A DNA stretch of 63,205 bases from Ilumatobacter sp. (lineage in GTDB: Bacteria > Actinomycetota > Acidimicrobiia > Acidimicrobiales > Ilumatobacteraceae): contig NZ_JASJCS010000018.1 in assembly GCF_030065885.1 (NCBI RefSeq), forward strand, positions 1 to 63,205, in the 5' to 3' direction. The translations under genes were made by a program, and so were the position numbers. Shown here piece by piece: positions 25,805 through 34,205 of this stretch (positions within the stretch are counted from its first letter, which is position 1; each line of letters starts with the position of its first letter). Under the pieces are notes generated by a model that had not been told where the DNA came from, did not search any database, and saw only the letters and a list, made by a program, of their open reading frames with translations.

Positions 25805-27559
25805 ATGACCGCACTCCTCCACCGAATCGCCCCGATCACGACGTGGGCACCGCGCTACGAGCGCCGCGACCTCCGCAGCGACCTCGCTGCCGGCCTGACG
25901 ATCGGCGCGATGCTGGTGCCCCAGGCGATGGCGTACGCGCTCCTCGCGGGCCTGCCGCCCGAGATCGGGCTCTACGCCTCGATCGTGCCGGTGCTGGTCT
26001 ACGCGGTGTTCGGCACCTCGCGGCAGCTCGCGGTCGGACCGGTGGCGATCGTCTCGCTGATGACGGCTTCGACGCTCGCGCCGCTCTACGAGCAGGGCAG
26101 CACCGGCTACGTCACGGCGGCGGCGCTGCTCGCCCTCGCGGTCGGCGCCGTCCACCTCGTGCTCGGGTTCGGCCGCCTCGGCTTCGTCGTCAACTTCCTC
26201 TCGCACTCCGTGCTCGTCGGCTTCACCGCTGCGGCGGCGATCATCATCGGGTTCTCACAGGTCAAGCACGTGCTCGGCATCTCGGTGCCCCGCCAGGACC
26301 ACTTCTACGAAACGGTGCGCGAGGTCGTGTCGGCGATCGACGGCACGAACGGCACCACGCTCGCACTCGGGCTCGCCAGCATCGCGCTGTTGCTCGGGAT
26401 GAAGCGGTGGGCGCGCCGGGTTCCGAGCGCCCTGGTGCTGGTCGTCGTCTCGATCCTGGCGGTGCAGCTGTTCGACCTCGAGGACCGCGGGGTGAAGACG
26501 GTCGGTGAGATCCCGTCCTCGCTCCCCGCCTTCGGCCTGCCCGACATCGACGGCGGCAACCTCGGCTCGCTGATGAGCGCCGCGCTCGTCATCACGCTCG
26601 TCGGCTTCATGGAGTCGATCGCCGTGGCCAAGGTGTACGCGCGCCGCCACCGCTACGAGCTCGACGCCAACCAAGAGCTCGTCGGCCTCGGCATGGCCAA
26701 CGTCGCCTCCGGCCTCTTCGGCGGCTACCCGGTGACCGGCGGGTTCAGCCGCACCGCCGTCAACGACACCGCCGGCGCCCGTACGCCGCTGGCCTCGATC
26801 GTGACGGCGCTGCTCGTGCTGGCCACGGTCGTGTTCTTCACGCCGCTCTTCACCGCACTCCCCCAGGCAGCGCTGGGCGCCATCATCATCGTCGCCGTGA
26901 TCAACCTGATCGACGTCAGGGAGATGCGTCACATCGCCCATGTCAAGCGCAGCGACCTGATCGGGCTCAGCGTGGCGTTCGCCGCGACGCTCGTGCTCGG
27001 CATCGAGCTCGGCATCCTCGTGGCCGTCGTGGCGTCGATGCTCGTCGTGTTCGCCCGCATGTCGAAGCCCCACTCGGCCGAGCTCGGCCGCATCCCGAAC
27101 TCGACCAGCTTCCGGAACGTCGACCGCTTCCCCGAGGTCGAGACCACCGACGGCATCCGCGTGATCCGGATCGACGCAGCGCTGTCGTTCGTCAACGCCA
27201 ACCACGTGAAGCGGCTGTGCATCGACGAAGCCGCCCGGATCGAGACGGCGCCGCATGCCCTGGTCGTCGACTGCTCGGGCATCAACGACATCGACGCGAC
27301 CGGCGTCGAGGCACTCGACGAGATCGTCACCGAGCTCGACGAGGGCCCGGTGACGCTGCACCTGTGCGACGTGAAGGGCCCGGTCCGCGACGTCCTCCAC
27401 CGCACCGACCTCTGGGACCGGCTCGGTGGCCGCATCCACGCAACCGCACACGAGGCGGTCGCCGCGATCGACGCGTGCGTCTCACCGCGCTCGCTGCGCA
27501 CCGCCGGCATCGACGAACACGAGGCGCACGACACCTCGACCGAGCTCAGCCACGCATGA
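25805..27559 (+). CDS. SulP-family anion transporter with STAS domain
   Basis: A 584-residue transporter. The SulP core includes DLAAGLTIGAMLVPQAMAYA, AVGPVAIVSLM, and GGYPVTGGFSRTAVND, within about 12 membrane segments up to residue 420. A cytoplasmic STAS domain follows (about 440-560; DCSGINDIDATGVEALDEI). SulP proteins carry sulfate, bicarbonate or other anions, usually inward. In this context, sulfate or sulfite movement linked to persulfide oxidation is inferred. Its promoter carries two copies of the regulon dyad. Confidence 0.88.
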   Translation: MTALLHRIAPITTWAPRYERRDLRSDLAAGLTIGAMLVPQAMAYALLAGLPPEIGLYASIVPVLVYAVFGTSRQLAVGPVAIVSLMTASTLAPLYEQGSTGYVTAAALLALAVGAVHLVLGFGRLGFVVNFLSHSVLVGFTAAAAIIIGFSQVKHVLGISVPRQDHFYETVREVVSAIDGTNGTTLALGLASIALLLGMKRWARRVPSALVLVVVSILAVQLFDLEDRGVKTVGEIPSSLPAFGLPDIDGGNLGSLMSAALVITLVGFMESIAVAKVYARRHRYELDANQELVGLGMANVASGLFGGYPVTGGFSRTAVNDTAGARTPLASIVTALLVLATVVFFTPLFTALPQAALGAIIIVAVINLIDVREMRHIAHVKRSDLIGLSVAFAATLVLGIELGILVAVVASMLVVFARMSKPHSAELGRIPNSTSFRNVDRFPEVETTDGIRVIRIDAALSFVNANHVKRLCIDEAARIETAPHALVVDCSGINDIDATGVEALDEIVTELDEGPVTLHLCDVKGPVRDVLHRTDLWDRLGGRIHATAHEAVAAIDACVSPRSLRTAGIDEHEAHDTSTELSHA

Positions 27560-27648
27560 CGGCCGGCTCGTCACCGATCCCCGACCGCACCGCCGAACCG
27601 AACACCACCCACACCACCAACCCGACACCAGCCACACCCCAACCTCCC

Positions 27649-27654
27649 GAGGAG
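27649..27654 (+). promoter_or_regulatory. Shine-Dalgarno GAGGAG
   Basis: GAGGAG, 5 nt, ATG 27660. It fixes the start of the rhodanese-DUF2892 gene and shows that this block uses leadered mRNA. Confidence 0.7.
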
Positions 27655-27659
27655 ACACC

Positions 27660-28232
27660 ATGACCATCAGCACGCCGATCCACCCGAGCGAACTCCGCCA
27701 CCTGCTGCGCGAGGACCCCGAGACCCGCGTCCTCGACGTTCGCACCGGCGCCGAGTTCGAGTCGGCCCACATCGAGGGTTCGTTCAACGTGCCGCTCGAC
27801 CTGCTCGCCGAGCAGGTGCGCCACGTCGCCGACGTCGAGCACCCGGTCGTGCTCGTCTGCCAGTCGGGTGGGCGTGCGACCACCGCGCACGCGAAGCTCC
27901 ACGAGGCGGGCAAGACCAACCTGCGCGTGCTCGAGGGCGGCATGGGCGCCTGGCTCGCAGCCGGCGGCGACGTGGTGCGCGGCCAGGAGAAGTGGTCGCT
28001 CGAGCGCCAGGTGCGCGGCGTTGCCGGCGGCATCGTGCTGGTGTCGATCCTCGCGAGCCTCGTGTTCCCGAAGCTGCGCTTCGTCGCCGGCGGGATCGGC
28101 GCCGGGCTGACCTTCTCGGCGCTCACCGACACGTGCACGATGGGCGAGCTGCTCTCGAAGCTGCACTACAACCGCGGGCCGGTCTGCAACCTCGACCGCG
28201 TGCTCGACGAGATGACCGCCGAAGCGGCGTGA
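27660..28232 (+). CDS. Rhodanese-DUF2892 membrane protein
   Basis: A 190-residue protein with an N-terminal rhodanese domain (residues 5-105, active-site loop CQSGGRAT) and a C-terminal DUF2892-type part with two hydrophobic segments (GIVLVSILASLVF and RFVAGGIGAGLTFSALTDTC). It would hold a cytoplasmic sulfurtransferase at the membrane. It lies 100 bases after SulP with no dyad between, so it is probably in the same operon. Confidence 0.85.
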   Translation: MTISTPIHPSELRHLLREDPETRVLDVRTGAEFESAHIEGSFNVPLDLLAEQVRHVADVEHPVVLVCQSGGRATTAHAKLHEAGKTNLRVLEGGMGAWLAAGGDVVRGQEKWSLERQVRGVAGGIVLVSILASLVFPKLRFVAGGIGAGLTFSALTDTCTMGELLSKLHYNRGPVCNLDRVLDEMTAEAA

Positions 28233-28262
28233 GCTTCCTCCGCTGCGATATTGACCGAACTT

Positions 28263-28272
28263 TGTCCGTACA
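28263..28272. promoter_or_regulatory. Operator-like core TGTCCGTACA (regulon site 4)
   Basis: The exact 10-base core recurs 33 bases before the CstB-like start. TTGACC at 28251-28256 is a possible -35, but no good -10 at 16-18 bp is evident. A Shine-Dalgarno-like GGAAAGGA lies at 28288-28295. Confidence 0.65.
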
Positions 28273-28305
28273 TCTAGAGTTCAACCCGGAAAGGAATGGG
28301 GGCTC

Positions 28306-29685
28306 ATGATCTTTCACCAGTACTACTTGGACTGCCTCTCGCACGCGTCCTACCTGATCGGCGACGAGACGACCGGCAGGGGCGTCGTCGTCGACCCGCA
28401 GCGCGACGTGTCGGAGTACCTCGCCGACGCAGCCGACGCCGGCCTGACGATCGAGCTGATCATCGAGACGCACTTCCACGCCGACTTCCTGTCGGGCCAT
28501 CTCGAGCTCGCAGCAGCCACCGGCGCCAAGATCGTCTACTCGTCGGTCGCCGAGACCGAGTTCGAGTCGATGGGCGTCGCCGACGGCGAGCGCTACTCGC
28601 TCGGCGACGTCACGCTCGAGTTCCGCCACACGCCGGGCCACACCCCCGAGTCGTTGAGCATCGTCGTGTTCGAGCACGGGATCGACGAGACGCCCTACGG
28701 CGTGCTCACCGGTGACACGTTGTTCATCGGCGACGTCGGCCGGCCCGACCTGCTCGCCTCGATCGGGTTCACGCGCGACGAGCTCGCCGACAGCCTGTAC
28801 GACTCGCTGCACGGCAAGCTGATGACGCTGCCCGACGCCACCAAGGTCTACCCGGCCCACGGCGCCGGCTCGGCCTGCGGCAAGAACCTCTCGACCGACC
28901 TCTGGTCGACGATCGGCGACCAGAAGGCCAGCAACTACGCCCTCAAGGCGAAGGACAAGGCCACGTTCGTCGAACTGGTCACCGAGGGCCAGCCGCCGGC
29001 GCCCGGCTACTTCGTCTACGACGCCGTCCTCAACCGCAAGGAGCGCGAGCTGCTCGACGAGTCGGCGATGCCGACCGCGATGACCTACGACGAGATGCTC
29101 GCAGCGCTCGAGCGCGGCGCCATGCTCGTCGACGGCCGCAACCCCGAGGACTTCGCACGCGGCCACCTCTCCGAGGCGATCAACGTCGGCCTCAACGGCC
29201 GCTACGCCGAGTTCGCCGGCTCCGTCCTCCCGTCCGACGTCGACATCGTGCTCGTCACCGAACCCGGTCACGAGCTCGAGGGGAAGAACCGGCTGGCCCG
29301 CATCGGCTTCGACCGGGTGATCGGCTACGTCGAGCAGCCGTACAAGGTGATGTTCGAGCACCGCGACGACGTCGACATCGCGTCGAGGCTGACCGCCGGC
29401 GAGTTCAACGCCCGCACGGCGTCGGTCGACGACATCCAGGTGGTCGACGTCCGGAACCCGGGCGAGGTCGAGGACGGCGTCATCCCCGACGCCGTGACGA
29501 TCCCGGTCAGCCAGCTGCCGGGCCGCGTCGACGAGCTCGACGCCACCCGCCCGACGGTCGTCTACTGCGCGGGCGGCTACCGCTCGTCGGTGGCGGCCAG
29601 CATGCTGCGCCAGCGCGGGTTCGTCGACGTCAGCGACATCATCGGGGGCTACGGCGCCTGGATCGAGACCACGCAGTCAGCGTGA
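28306..29685 (+). CDS. CstB-like persulfide dioxygenase with two rhodanese domains
   Basis: A 459-residue protein of three parts. Residues 1-240 are a metallo-beta-lactamase-fold persulfide dioxygenase: ETHFHADFLSGH, TPGHTPES, GDTLFIGDVGRPDL and YPAHGAGSACGK supply the iron ligands and the conserved cysteine. Residues about 258-350 are a rhodanese-like domain whose active loop (LVTEPGHE) has no cysteine. Residues about 365-459 are an active-looking rhodanese (YCAGGYRS). This order matches Staphylococcus aureus CstB, which oxidises low-molecular-weight persulfides. In an organism with mycothiol the substrate may be mycothiol persulfide (inferred). The regulon core lies just upstream. Confidence 0.9.
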   Translation: MIFHQYYLDCLSHASYLIGDETTGRGVVVDPQRDVSEYLADAADAGLTIELIIETHFHADFLSGHLELAAATGAKIVYSSVAETEFESMGVADGERYSLGDVTLEFRHTPGHTPESLSIVVFEHGIDETPYGVLTGDTLFIGDVGRPDLLASIGFTRDELADSLYDSLHGKLMTLPDATKVYPAHGAGSACGKNLSTDLWSTIGDQKASNYALKAKDKATFVELVTEGQPPAPGYFVYDAVLNRKERELLDESAMPTAMTYDEMLAALERGAMLVDGRNPEDFARGHLSEAINVGLNGRYAEFAGSVLPSDVDIVLVTEPGHELEGKNRLARIGFDRVIGYVEQPYKVMFEHRDDVDIASRLTAGEFNARTASVDDIQVVDVRNPGEVEDGVIPDAVTIPVSQLPGRVDELDATRPTVVYCAGGYRSSVAASMLRQRGFVDVSDIIGGYGAWIETTQSA

Positions 29686-29734
29686 CCGACCTGCCAGACT
29701 CCCGGCGACCGTGCCCGCGAACCGGGCCATCAAC

Positions 29735-29741
29735 GAGGGAG
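29735..29741 (+). promoter_or_regulatory. Shine-Dalgarno GAGGGAG
   Basis: GAGGGAG, 5 nt, ATG 29747. It supports this start over the in-frame GTG at 29711. Confidence 0.65.
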
Positions 29742-29746
29742 CGTCC

Positions 29747-31279
29747 ATGACCCGACTCGGCTTCGCTCTGCTGAGCGACAGTTGCATCGGCTGCCACGCC
29801 TGCACCGTGGCATGCAAGAGCGAGCACGACGTACCTCTCGGCGTCAACCGGACCTGGCTGAAGTACATCGAGACCGGCGCGTTCCCGAACACGGGACGCG
29901 CCTTCTCGGTGATGCGCTGCAACCACTGCGACGACGCGCCGTGCATGACGATCTGTCCGACCAGCGCGCTCCACCGCGCGCCGAACGGCGTCGTCGACTT
30001 CCAGGACGACAACTGCATCGGCTGCAAGGCGTGCATGAACGCCTGTCCGTACGACGCGATCTACATCAACCCCGAGACGAACACGGCGCACAAGTGCAAC
30101 TTCTGCAACCACCGGGTCGAGGTCGGCCTCGAACCGGCCTGCGTGACCGTGTGTCCGACCCACGCGATCGTCACTGGCGATCTCGACGACCCCGACTCCG
30201 AGGTGTCGCGGATCGTGGCACGGGACAAGACGGCGGTCCGGGCACCCGAGCAGGGCACCAATCCGAAGGTGTTCTACCGCGGCGTCGATCAGGCGTCGCT
30301 CGACCCCACCCGCACGATGATCAACGCCGACGGCATGATCTGGGCCGACACGACGCCGGATCATCCGACGATCACACCGACGATGGCCGAGCACTCCGGG
30401 ACCGGTGTCGTGGCCCGCACCGCCTACACGACGACGCACCACATGACCTGGAAGTCGAAGGTCTCGGGTTACCTGGTCACGAAGGCGATCGCCGCCGGCC
30501 TGATGCTGATCGCATCGCTGCTCGTGGTCCTGGGGCACGCCGATGAGCAGGCGGCGGTCGGCGTCGTCCCGGCCGTGCTCGCCGGCGTGTTCACGGCGGC
30601 GACCGGCGTGCTCCTCATCGCCGACCTCAAGCAGCCGACACGGTTCCTGTACATCCTGACCCGCTCGAACACCACGTCCTGGTTGGTTCGCGGCGCATGG
30701 ATCCTGGGCGCGTTCGCGGCGCTCGTCGGGTTGTGGGGCCTGTTCGGCATCGCCGACACCGGTGGCCCGCTGAAGGTGCTCGCGCTGCCCGTGTCGCTCC
30801 TGGCGGCGGGCGTCGCCGGCTACACGGCGTTCCTGTTCGGTCAGTGCGAGGGCCGCGACCTCTGGCAGACCCCGCTCCTGCTGCCCACGCTGCTCGCGCA
30901 GGCGGTCGTCGCCGGCGCCTCGGCGTACTCGATCCTCGACCTGTTCATGGACGTCCCCGAGCAGCAGGCGATCCGCATCGCCTTCCTGGGCGCGATCGGC
31001 GGGTTGGCGCTGCTGATCGCGACCGAGCTGTGGTCGACCGGCAGTCGTCACGTCGAGCTCGCCACCCTCGAGATGACCCGCGGCAAGTACGCCGCCCAGT
31101 TCTGGTTCGCCGGCGCACTGAACGGCCTGCTCGTTCCGGCCGGGCTGCTCGTGTTCGCCCTCGCCGCAGACACCACCAGCCCGTGGCCGGCCGCATGCGC
31201 GGGCGCCGCCGCCCTGTTCGGCCTGTTCGCCTACGAGGACGCCTACGTCCGCGCCGGCCAGTCGGTACCGCTCTCGTGA
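29747..31279 (+). CDS. Fused 4Fe-4S electron-transfer and NrfD-type membrane subunit
   Basis: A 510-residue fusion. The first 190 residues are a DmsB/PsrB/SoeB-like ferredoxin with four cysteine groups (CIGCHACTVACKSEH, CNHCDDAPCMTICP, CIGCKACMNACPYDA and CNFCNHR...CVTVCP) for four 4Fe-4S clusters. After a linker, residues about 235-510 hold about eight membrane helices of the NrfD/DmsC/PsrC type that exchange electrons with quinone. Usually these are two genes. It precedes the catalytic subunit, so together they would form a membrane-bound molybdoenzyme. No Tat signal, so the FeS part faces the cytoplasm. Confidence 0.85.
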   Translation: MTRLGFALLSDSCIGCHACTVACKSEHDVPLGVNRTWLKYIETGAFPNTGRAFSVMRCNHCDDAPCMTICPTSALHRAPNGVVDFQDDNCIGCKACMNACPYDAIYINPETNTAHKCNFCNHRVEVGLEPACVTVCPTHAIVTGDLDDPDSEVSRIVARDKTAVRAPEQGTNPKVFYRGVDQASLDPTRTMINADGMIWADTTPDHPTITPTMAEHSGTGVVARTAYTTTHHMTWKSKVSGYLVTKAIAAGLMLIASLLVVLGHADEQAAVGVVPAVLAGVFTAATGVLLIADLKQPTRFLYILTRSNTTSWLVRGAWILGAFAALVGLWGLFGIADTGGPLKVLALPVSLLAAGVAGYTAFLFGQCEGRDLWQTPLLLPTLLAQAVVAGASAYSILDLFMDVPEQQAIRIAFLGAIGGLALLIATELWSTGSRHVELATLEMTRGKYAAQFWFAGALNGLLVPAGLLVFALAADTTSPWPAACAGAAALFGLFAYEDAYVRAGQSVPLS

Positions 31280-31281
31280 TC

Positions 31282-31306
31282 TCACGTTGTGTCAGACACA
31301 ACGTGA
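31282..31306. promoter_or_regulatory. Perfect 25-bp palindrome, candidate GntR operator 1
   Basis: Arms of 12 bases, TCACGTTGTGTC and its exact complement, flank a single central A (31294). It begins 2 bases after the stop of the FeS/NrfD gene. The core TTGTGTC-N-GACACAA recurs 61 bases on. It resembles the symmetric sites of HutC/UTRA regulators such as TGGTCTAGACCA. Confidence 0.75.
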
Positions 31307-31342
31307 AACGGGCGCGGTCCGTCCAGTCACGTACCCGCGATT

Positions 31343-31367
31343 TCAGCTTGTGTCTGACACAACGTGA
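31343..31367. promoter_or_regulatory. Near-perfect palindrome, candidate GntR operator 2
   Basis: The same sequence as operator 1 with the left arm changed to TCAGCTTGTGTC and the centre T. The 15-base core is fully symmetric. It ends 15 bases before the molybdoenzyme start. Confidence 0.75.
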
Positions 31368-31370
31368 GGT

Positions 31371-31377
31371 GAAGGAG
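31371..31377 (+). promoter_or_regulatory. Shine-Dalgarno GAAGGAG
   Basis: GAAGGAG, 5 nt, ATG 31383. Confidence 0.7.
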
Positions 31378-31382
31378 CTTCC

Positions 31383-34199
31383 ATGACTCTCGCCAATCAT
31401 CCGCCGCACGACAGGTGGCACGACTGGACCGAGTTGGACGCCAAGGCGTGGCCCGACAAGGTCGAGCGCAACTACACGATCGTGCCCACGACGTGCTTCA
31501 ACTGCGAGGCCGCCTGCGGGTTGACGGCCTTCATCGACAACGAGACCGGCGAGATCGCCAAGTTCGAGGGCAATCCCGAGCACCCGGCGAGCCGGGGCCG
31601 CAACTGCGCCAAGGGACCGGCGACCCTCAACCAGGTCGACGACCCCGAACGCGTCCTGTACCCGATGAAGCGGGTCGGCGAGCGTGGCTCCGGCCGGTGG
31701 GAGCGGATCAGCTGGGATCAGGCGCTCGACGAGATCGGCGCCAACATCCGTCACGCCCTCGAAGAGGACCGCACCGACGAGGTCGTCTGGCACGTCGGCC
31801 GCCCCGGCGAGGACGGCTACACCGAGCGGGTCCTCAAGGCCTGGGGCGTCGACGGCCACAACAGCCACACCAACATCTGCTCGTCGAACGCCCGCATCGG
31901 CTACCAGTCGTGGATGGGCCACGACCGCCCGTCGAGCGACTACGCGAACGCCGAGGTGATCTTCCTCATCTCGTCGCATCTCGAGACCGGCCACTACTTC
32001 AACCCGCACGCCCAGCGGATCATGGAGGGCAAGGCCAAGGGCGCCACCGTCATCTGCTGCGACACCCGGCTCTCCAACACGGGCGCCAAGGCCGACTACT
32101 GGCTGTCGACGTGGCCCGGCACCGAACCGTTCCTGCTGCTCGCGATCGCCCGGCTCCTGATCGAGAACGGCACCTGGGAGCGCGAGTTCGTCGAGCGCTG
32201 GGTCAACTGGGACACCTACCTGCGAGAGACCCGGCCCGACCTCCCCTGCGAGTTCGAGTCGCTCGAGCAAGCGCTGCTCGATGCGTACGCCGAGTACACC
32301 CCCGAGACCGCGGAGCACGTCACCGGCGTGGCGGCCGACACGATCCGCGAGATCGCCGAGATCATCGGCGCCCACCCCACCAAGTTCGCCTCGCACAACT
32401 GGCGGTCGGCCGGCGCCGGCAACCTCGGCGGCTGGCAGGTGGCGCGCTGCCTGTTCTTCATCAACGTCCTCACCGGCTCGGTCGCCACCGTCGGCGGGAC
32501 GGCGGGCAACGGCTGGAACAAGATGTCGCCGCCGCACCCGTTCGGCGGCCAGCCGATCACCAAGTGGAACGAGCTCGCGTGGCCGAAGGAGTACCCGCTC
32601 GCCTACCACGAGATGTCGATCCTGCTCCCCCACTTCCTCAACGAGGGGCGGGGCAAGCTCGCCGTCTACTTCAGCCGCGTCTACAACCCGATCTGGACCA
32701 ACCCCGACGGGTTCACGTGGATGGAGGCACTGCTCGACGAGTCGAAGGTCGAGTGCCACGTCGCGCTCACCCCCACGTGGTCCGAGACCGCCTGGTACGC
32801 CGACTACGTGCTCCCGATGGGTGTCGCGTCCGAGCGCCACGACCTCGCCAGCTTCGAGACCCATGCCGGCCGGTGGGTCGGCTTCCGCCAACCGGTGATG
32901 CGGCGGTACGCCGAGATCAAGGGTGACGAGATCGGTCCCGACCGTCGCACGTACGAGTTCAACAAGGGCGAGGTCTGGGAGGAGAACGAGTTCTGGATCG
33001 ACCTGTCCTGGCGGATCGACCCCGACGGCGCGCTCGGCGTCCGCAAATTCTTCGAGAGCCACGAGCACCCCGGCACGCCGGTCGGCATCGACGAGTACTA
33101 CTCGAAGCTGTTCGAGGGCATCCCGGGTCTGGCCGACGACGCGGCGGCGGCCGGCCAGTCGCCGCTCGAGTTCATGCGCGAGCGTGGCGCCTACGCCGTG
33201 CCCGGCGACACGATCAAGCCGTACGAGCGAGCGGTCGACCCGTCGGCGGTCGAGGGCTGCACGAAGGACGACTCGGGTGTCCTCCGCAAGCCCGGGACGC
33301 CGGGCACGTGGGACGGATCCGACGACACGCTCGGCGACCTGACGCTCGCCAAGCTCGGCGACGGCTCGCCGGCGATCGAGATCGACGGCGAGCTGAAGGA
33401 AGGCTTCCTCACGCCCTCGAAGAAGCTCGAGCTGTTCTCGACGACCCTCAAGGACTGGGGCTGGCCCGAGTACGCGACGCCCGGCTGGATCCCTTCCCAC
33501 GTCCACTGGGAGGACCTCGACATGGCGGGGAACGAGCGCATCCTCCTGCCGACGTTCCGCATCCCGACGCTGATCCACACCCGCTCGGCGAACTCGAAAT
33601 GGCTCAACGAGATCAGCCACCGTCACCCGCTGTGGATCCATCCGGCTGACGCCGAGCGGCTCGGCATCGAGGAGGAGGGCCTCGTCCGCATCACGACCCG
33701 GATCGGCCACTTCGTGATCTCGTCGTGGCGCACCGAGGGCATCCGGCCCGGCGTCGTCGCCGCGTCGCACCACATGGGCCGGTGGCGTATCGAGGAGGAC
33801 GAGGCGCGCTCGTGGGGCGCAGGCAAGGCCCGGATCTCCCACGACGGCACGTCGTGGAAGCTGACCCGCGAGCACGGCATGCGCAACTGGGAGTCCGCCG
33901 ACCCCGACACGCAACGGATCTGGTGGAACGACACCGGCGTGCACCAGAACCTGACGTTCGCCGTGCAGCCCGACCCGATCTCGGGCATGCAGTGCTGGCA
34001 CCAGCGCGTCCGGGTCACCCCTGCCGAGCCGGGCGACGAGTACGGCGACGTGGTGGTGGACACCGCCAAGTCGCGCGAGGCCTATCTCGACTGGCTGGCG
34101 AGGACGCGGCCGGCGCCGGGCCCGGGCGGGTTGCGGCGACCGCTGTGGTACGCCCGGCCGCTGAAACCTGAGCCGAGTGCGTACCGGATGCCAAACTGA
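31383..34199 (+). CDS. DMSO-reductase-family molybdoenzyme, catalytic subunit (SoeA/PsrA-like)
   Basis: A 938-residue molybdopterin oxidoreductase. An N-terminal 4Fe-4S site is formed by C38, C41, C45 and C75; the predicted Mo ligand is C166 in NICSSNARIG; the C-terminal dinucleotide-binding domain starts near RIPTLIHTRSANSKWLNE. There is no Tat signal, so it works in the cytoplasm like SoeA (sulfite to sulfate) and unlike periplasmic PsrA/PhsA. With the fused FeS/NrfD partner and the CstB-like enzyme upstream, oxidation of sulfite or thiosulfate is the favoured reading. Formate or another oxyanion cannot be ruled out. Two long palindromes just upstream suggest control by the GntR protein. 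Confidence 0.85.
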   Translation: MTLANHPPHDRWHDWTELDAKAWPDKVERNYTIVPTTCFNCEAACGLTAFIDNETGEIAKFEGNPEHPASRGRNCAKGPATLNQVDDPERVLYPMKRVGERGSGRWERISWDQALDEIGANIRHALEEDRTDEVVWHVGRPGEDGYTERVLKAWGVDGHNSHTNICSSNARIGYQSWMGHDRPSSDYANAEVIFLISSHLETGHYFNPHAQRIMEGKAKGATVICCDTRLSNTGAKADYWLSTWPGTEPFLLLAIARLLIENGTWEREFVERWVNWDTYLRETRPDLPCEFESLEQALLDAYAEYTPETAEHVTGVAADTIREIAEIIGAHPTKFASHNWRSAGAGNLGGWQVARCLFFINVLTGSVATVGGTAGNGWNKMSPPHPFGGQPITKWNELAWPKEYPLAYHEMSILLPHFLNEGRGKLAVYFSRVYNPIWTNPDGFTWMEALLDESKVECHVALTPTWSETAWYADYVLPMGVASERHDLASFETHAGRWVGFRQPVMRRYAEIKGDEIGPDRRTYEFNKGEVWEENEFWIDLSWRIDPDGALGVRKFFESHEHPGTPVGIDEYYSKLFEGIPGLADDAAAAGQSPLEFMRERGAYAVPGDTIKPYERAVDPSAVEGCTKDDSGVLRKPGTPGTWDGSDDTLGDLTLAKLGDGSPAIEIDGELKEGFLTPSKKLELFSTTLKDWGWPEYATPGWIPSHVHWEDLDMAGNERILLPTFRIPTLIHTRSANSKWLNEISHRHPLWIHPADAERLGIEEEGLVRITTRIGHFVISSWRTEGIRPGVVAASHHMGRWRIEEDEARSWGAGKARISHDGTSWKLTREHGMRNWESADPDTQRIWWNDTGVHQNLTFAVQPDPISGMQCWHQRVRVTPAEPGDEYGDVVVDTAKSREAYLDWLARTRPAPGPGGLRRPLWYARPLKPEPSAYRMPN

Positions 34200-34205
34200 T
34201 CGGGC

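Noticed and set aside
30043-30052. TGTCCGTACG in the FeS/NrfD gene as a further regulon site
   Set aside because: It lies within coding sequence (a Cys-Pro-Tyr-Asp cluster motif), differs at the last base and has no symmetry.
31282-31306. The 25-bp palindrome as a terminator of the FeS/NrfD gene
   Set aside because: The core recurs 61 bp on at the molybdoenzyme promoter, which fits operators better. The two functions do not exclude each other.
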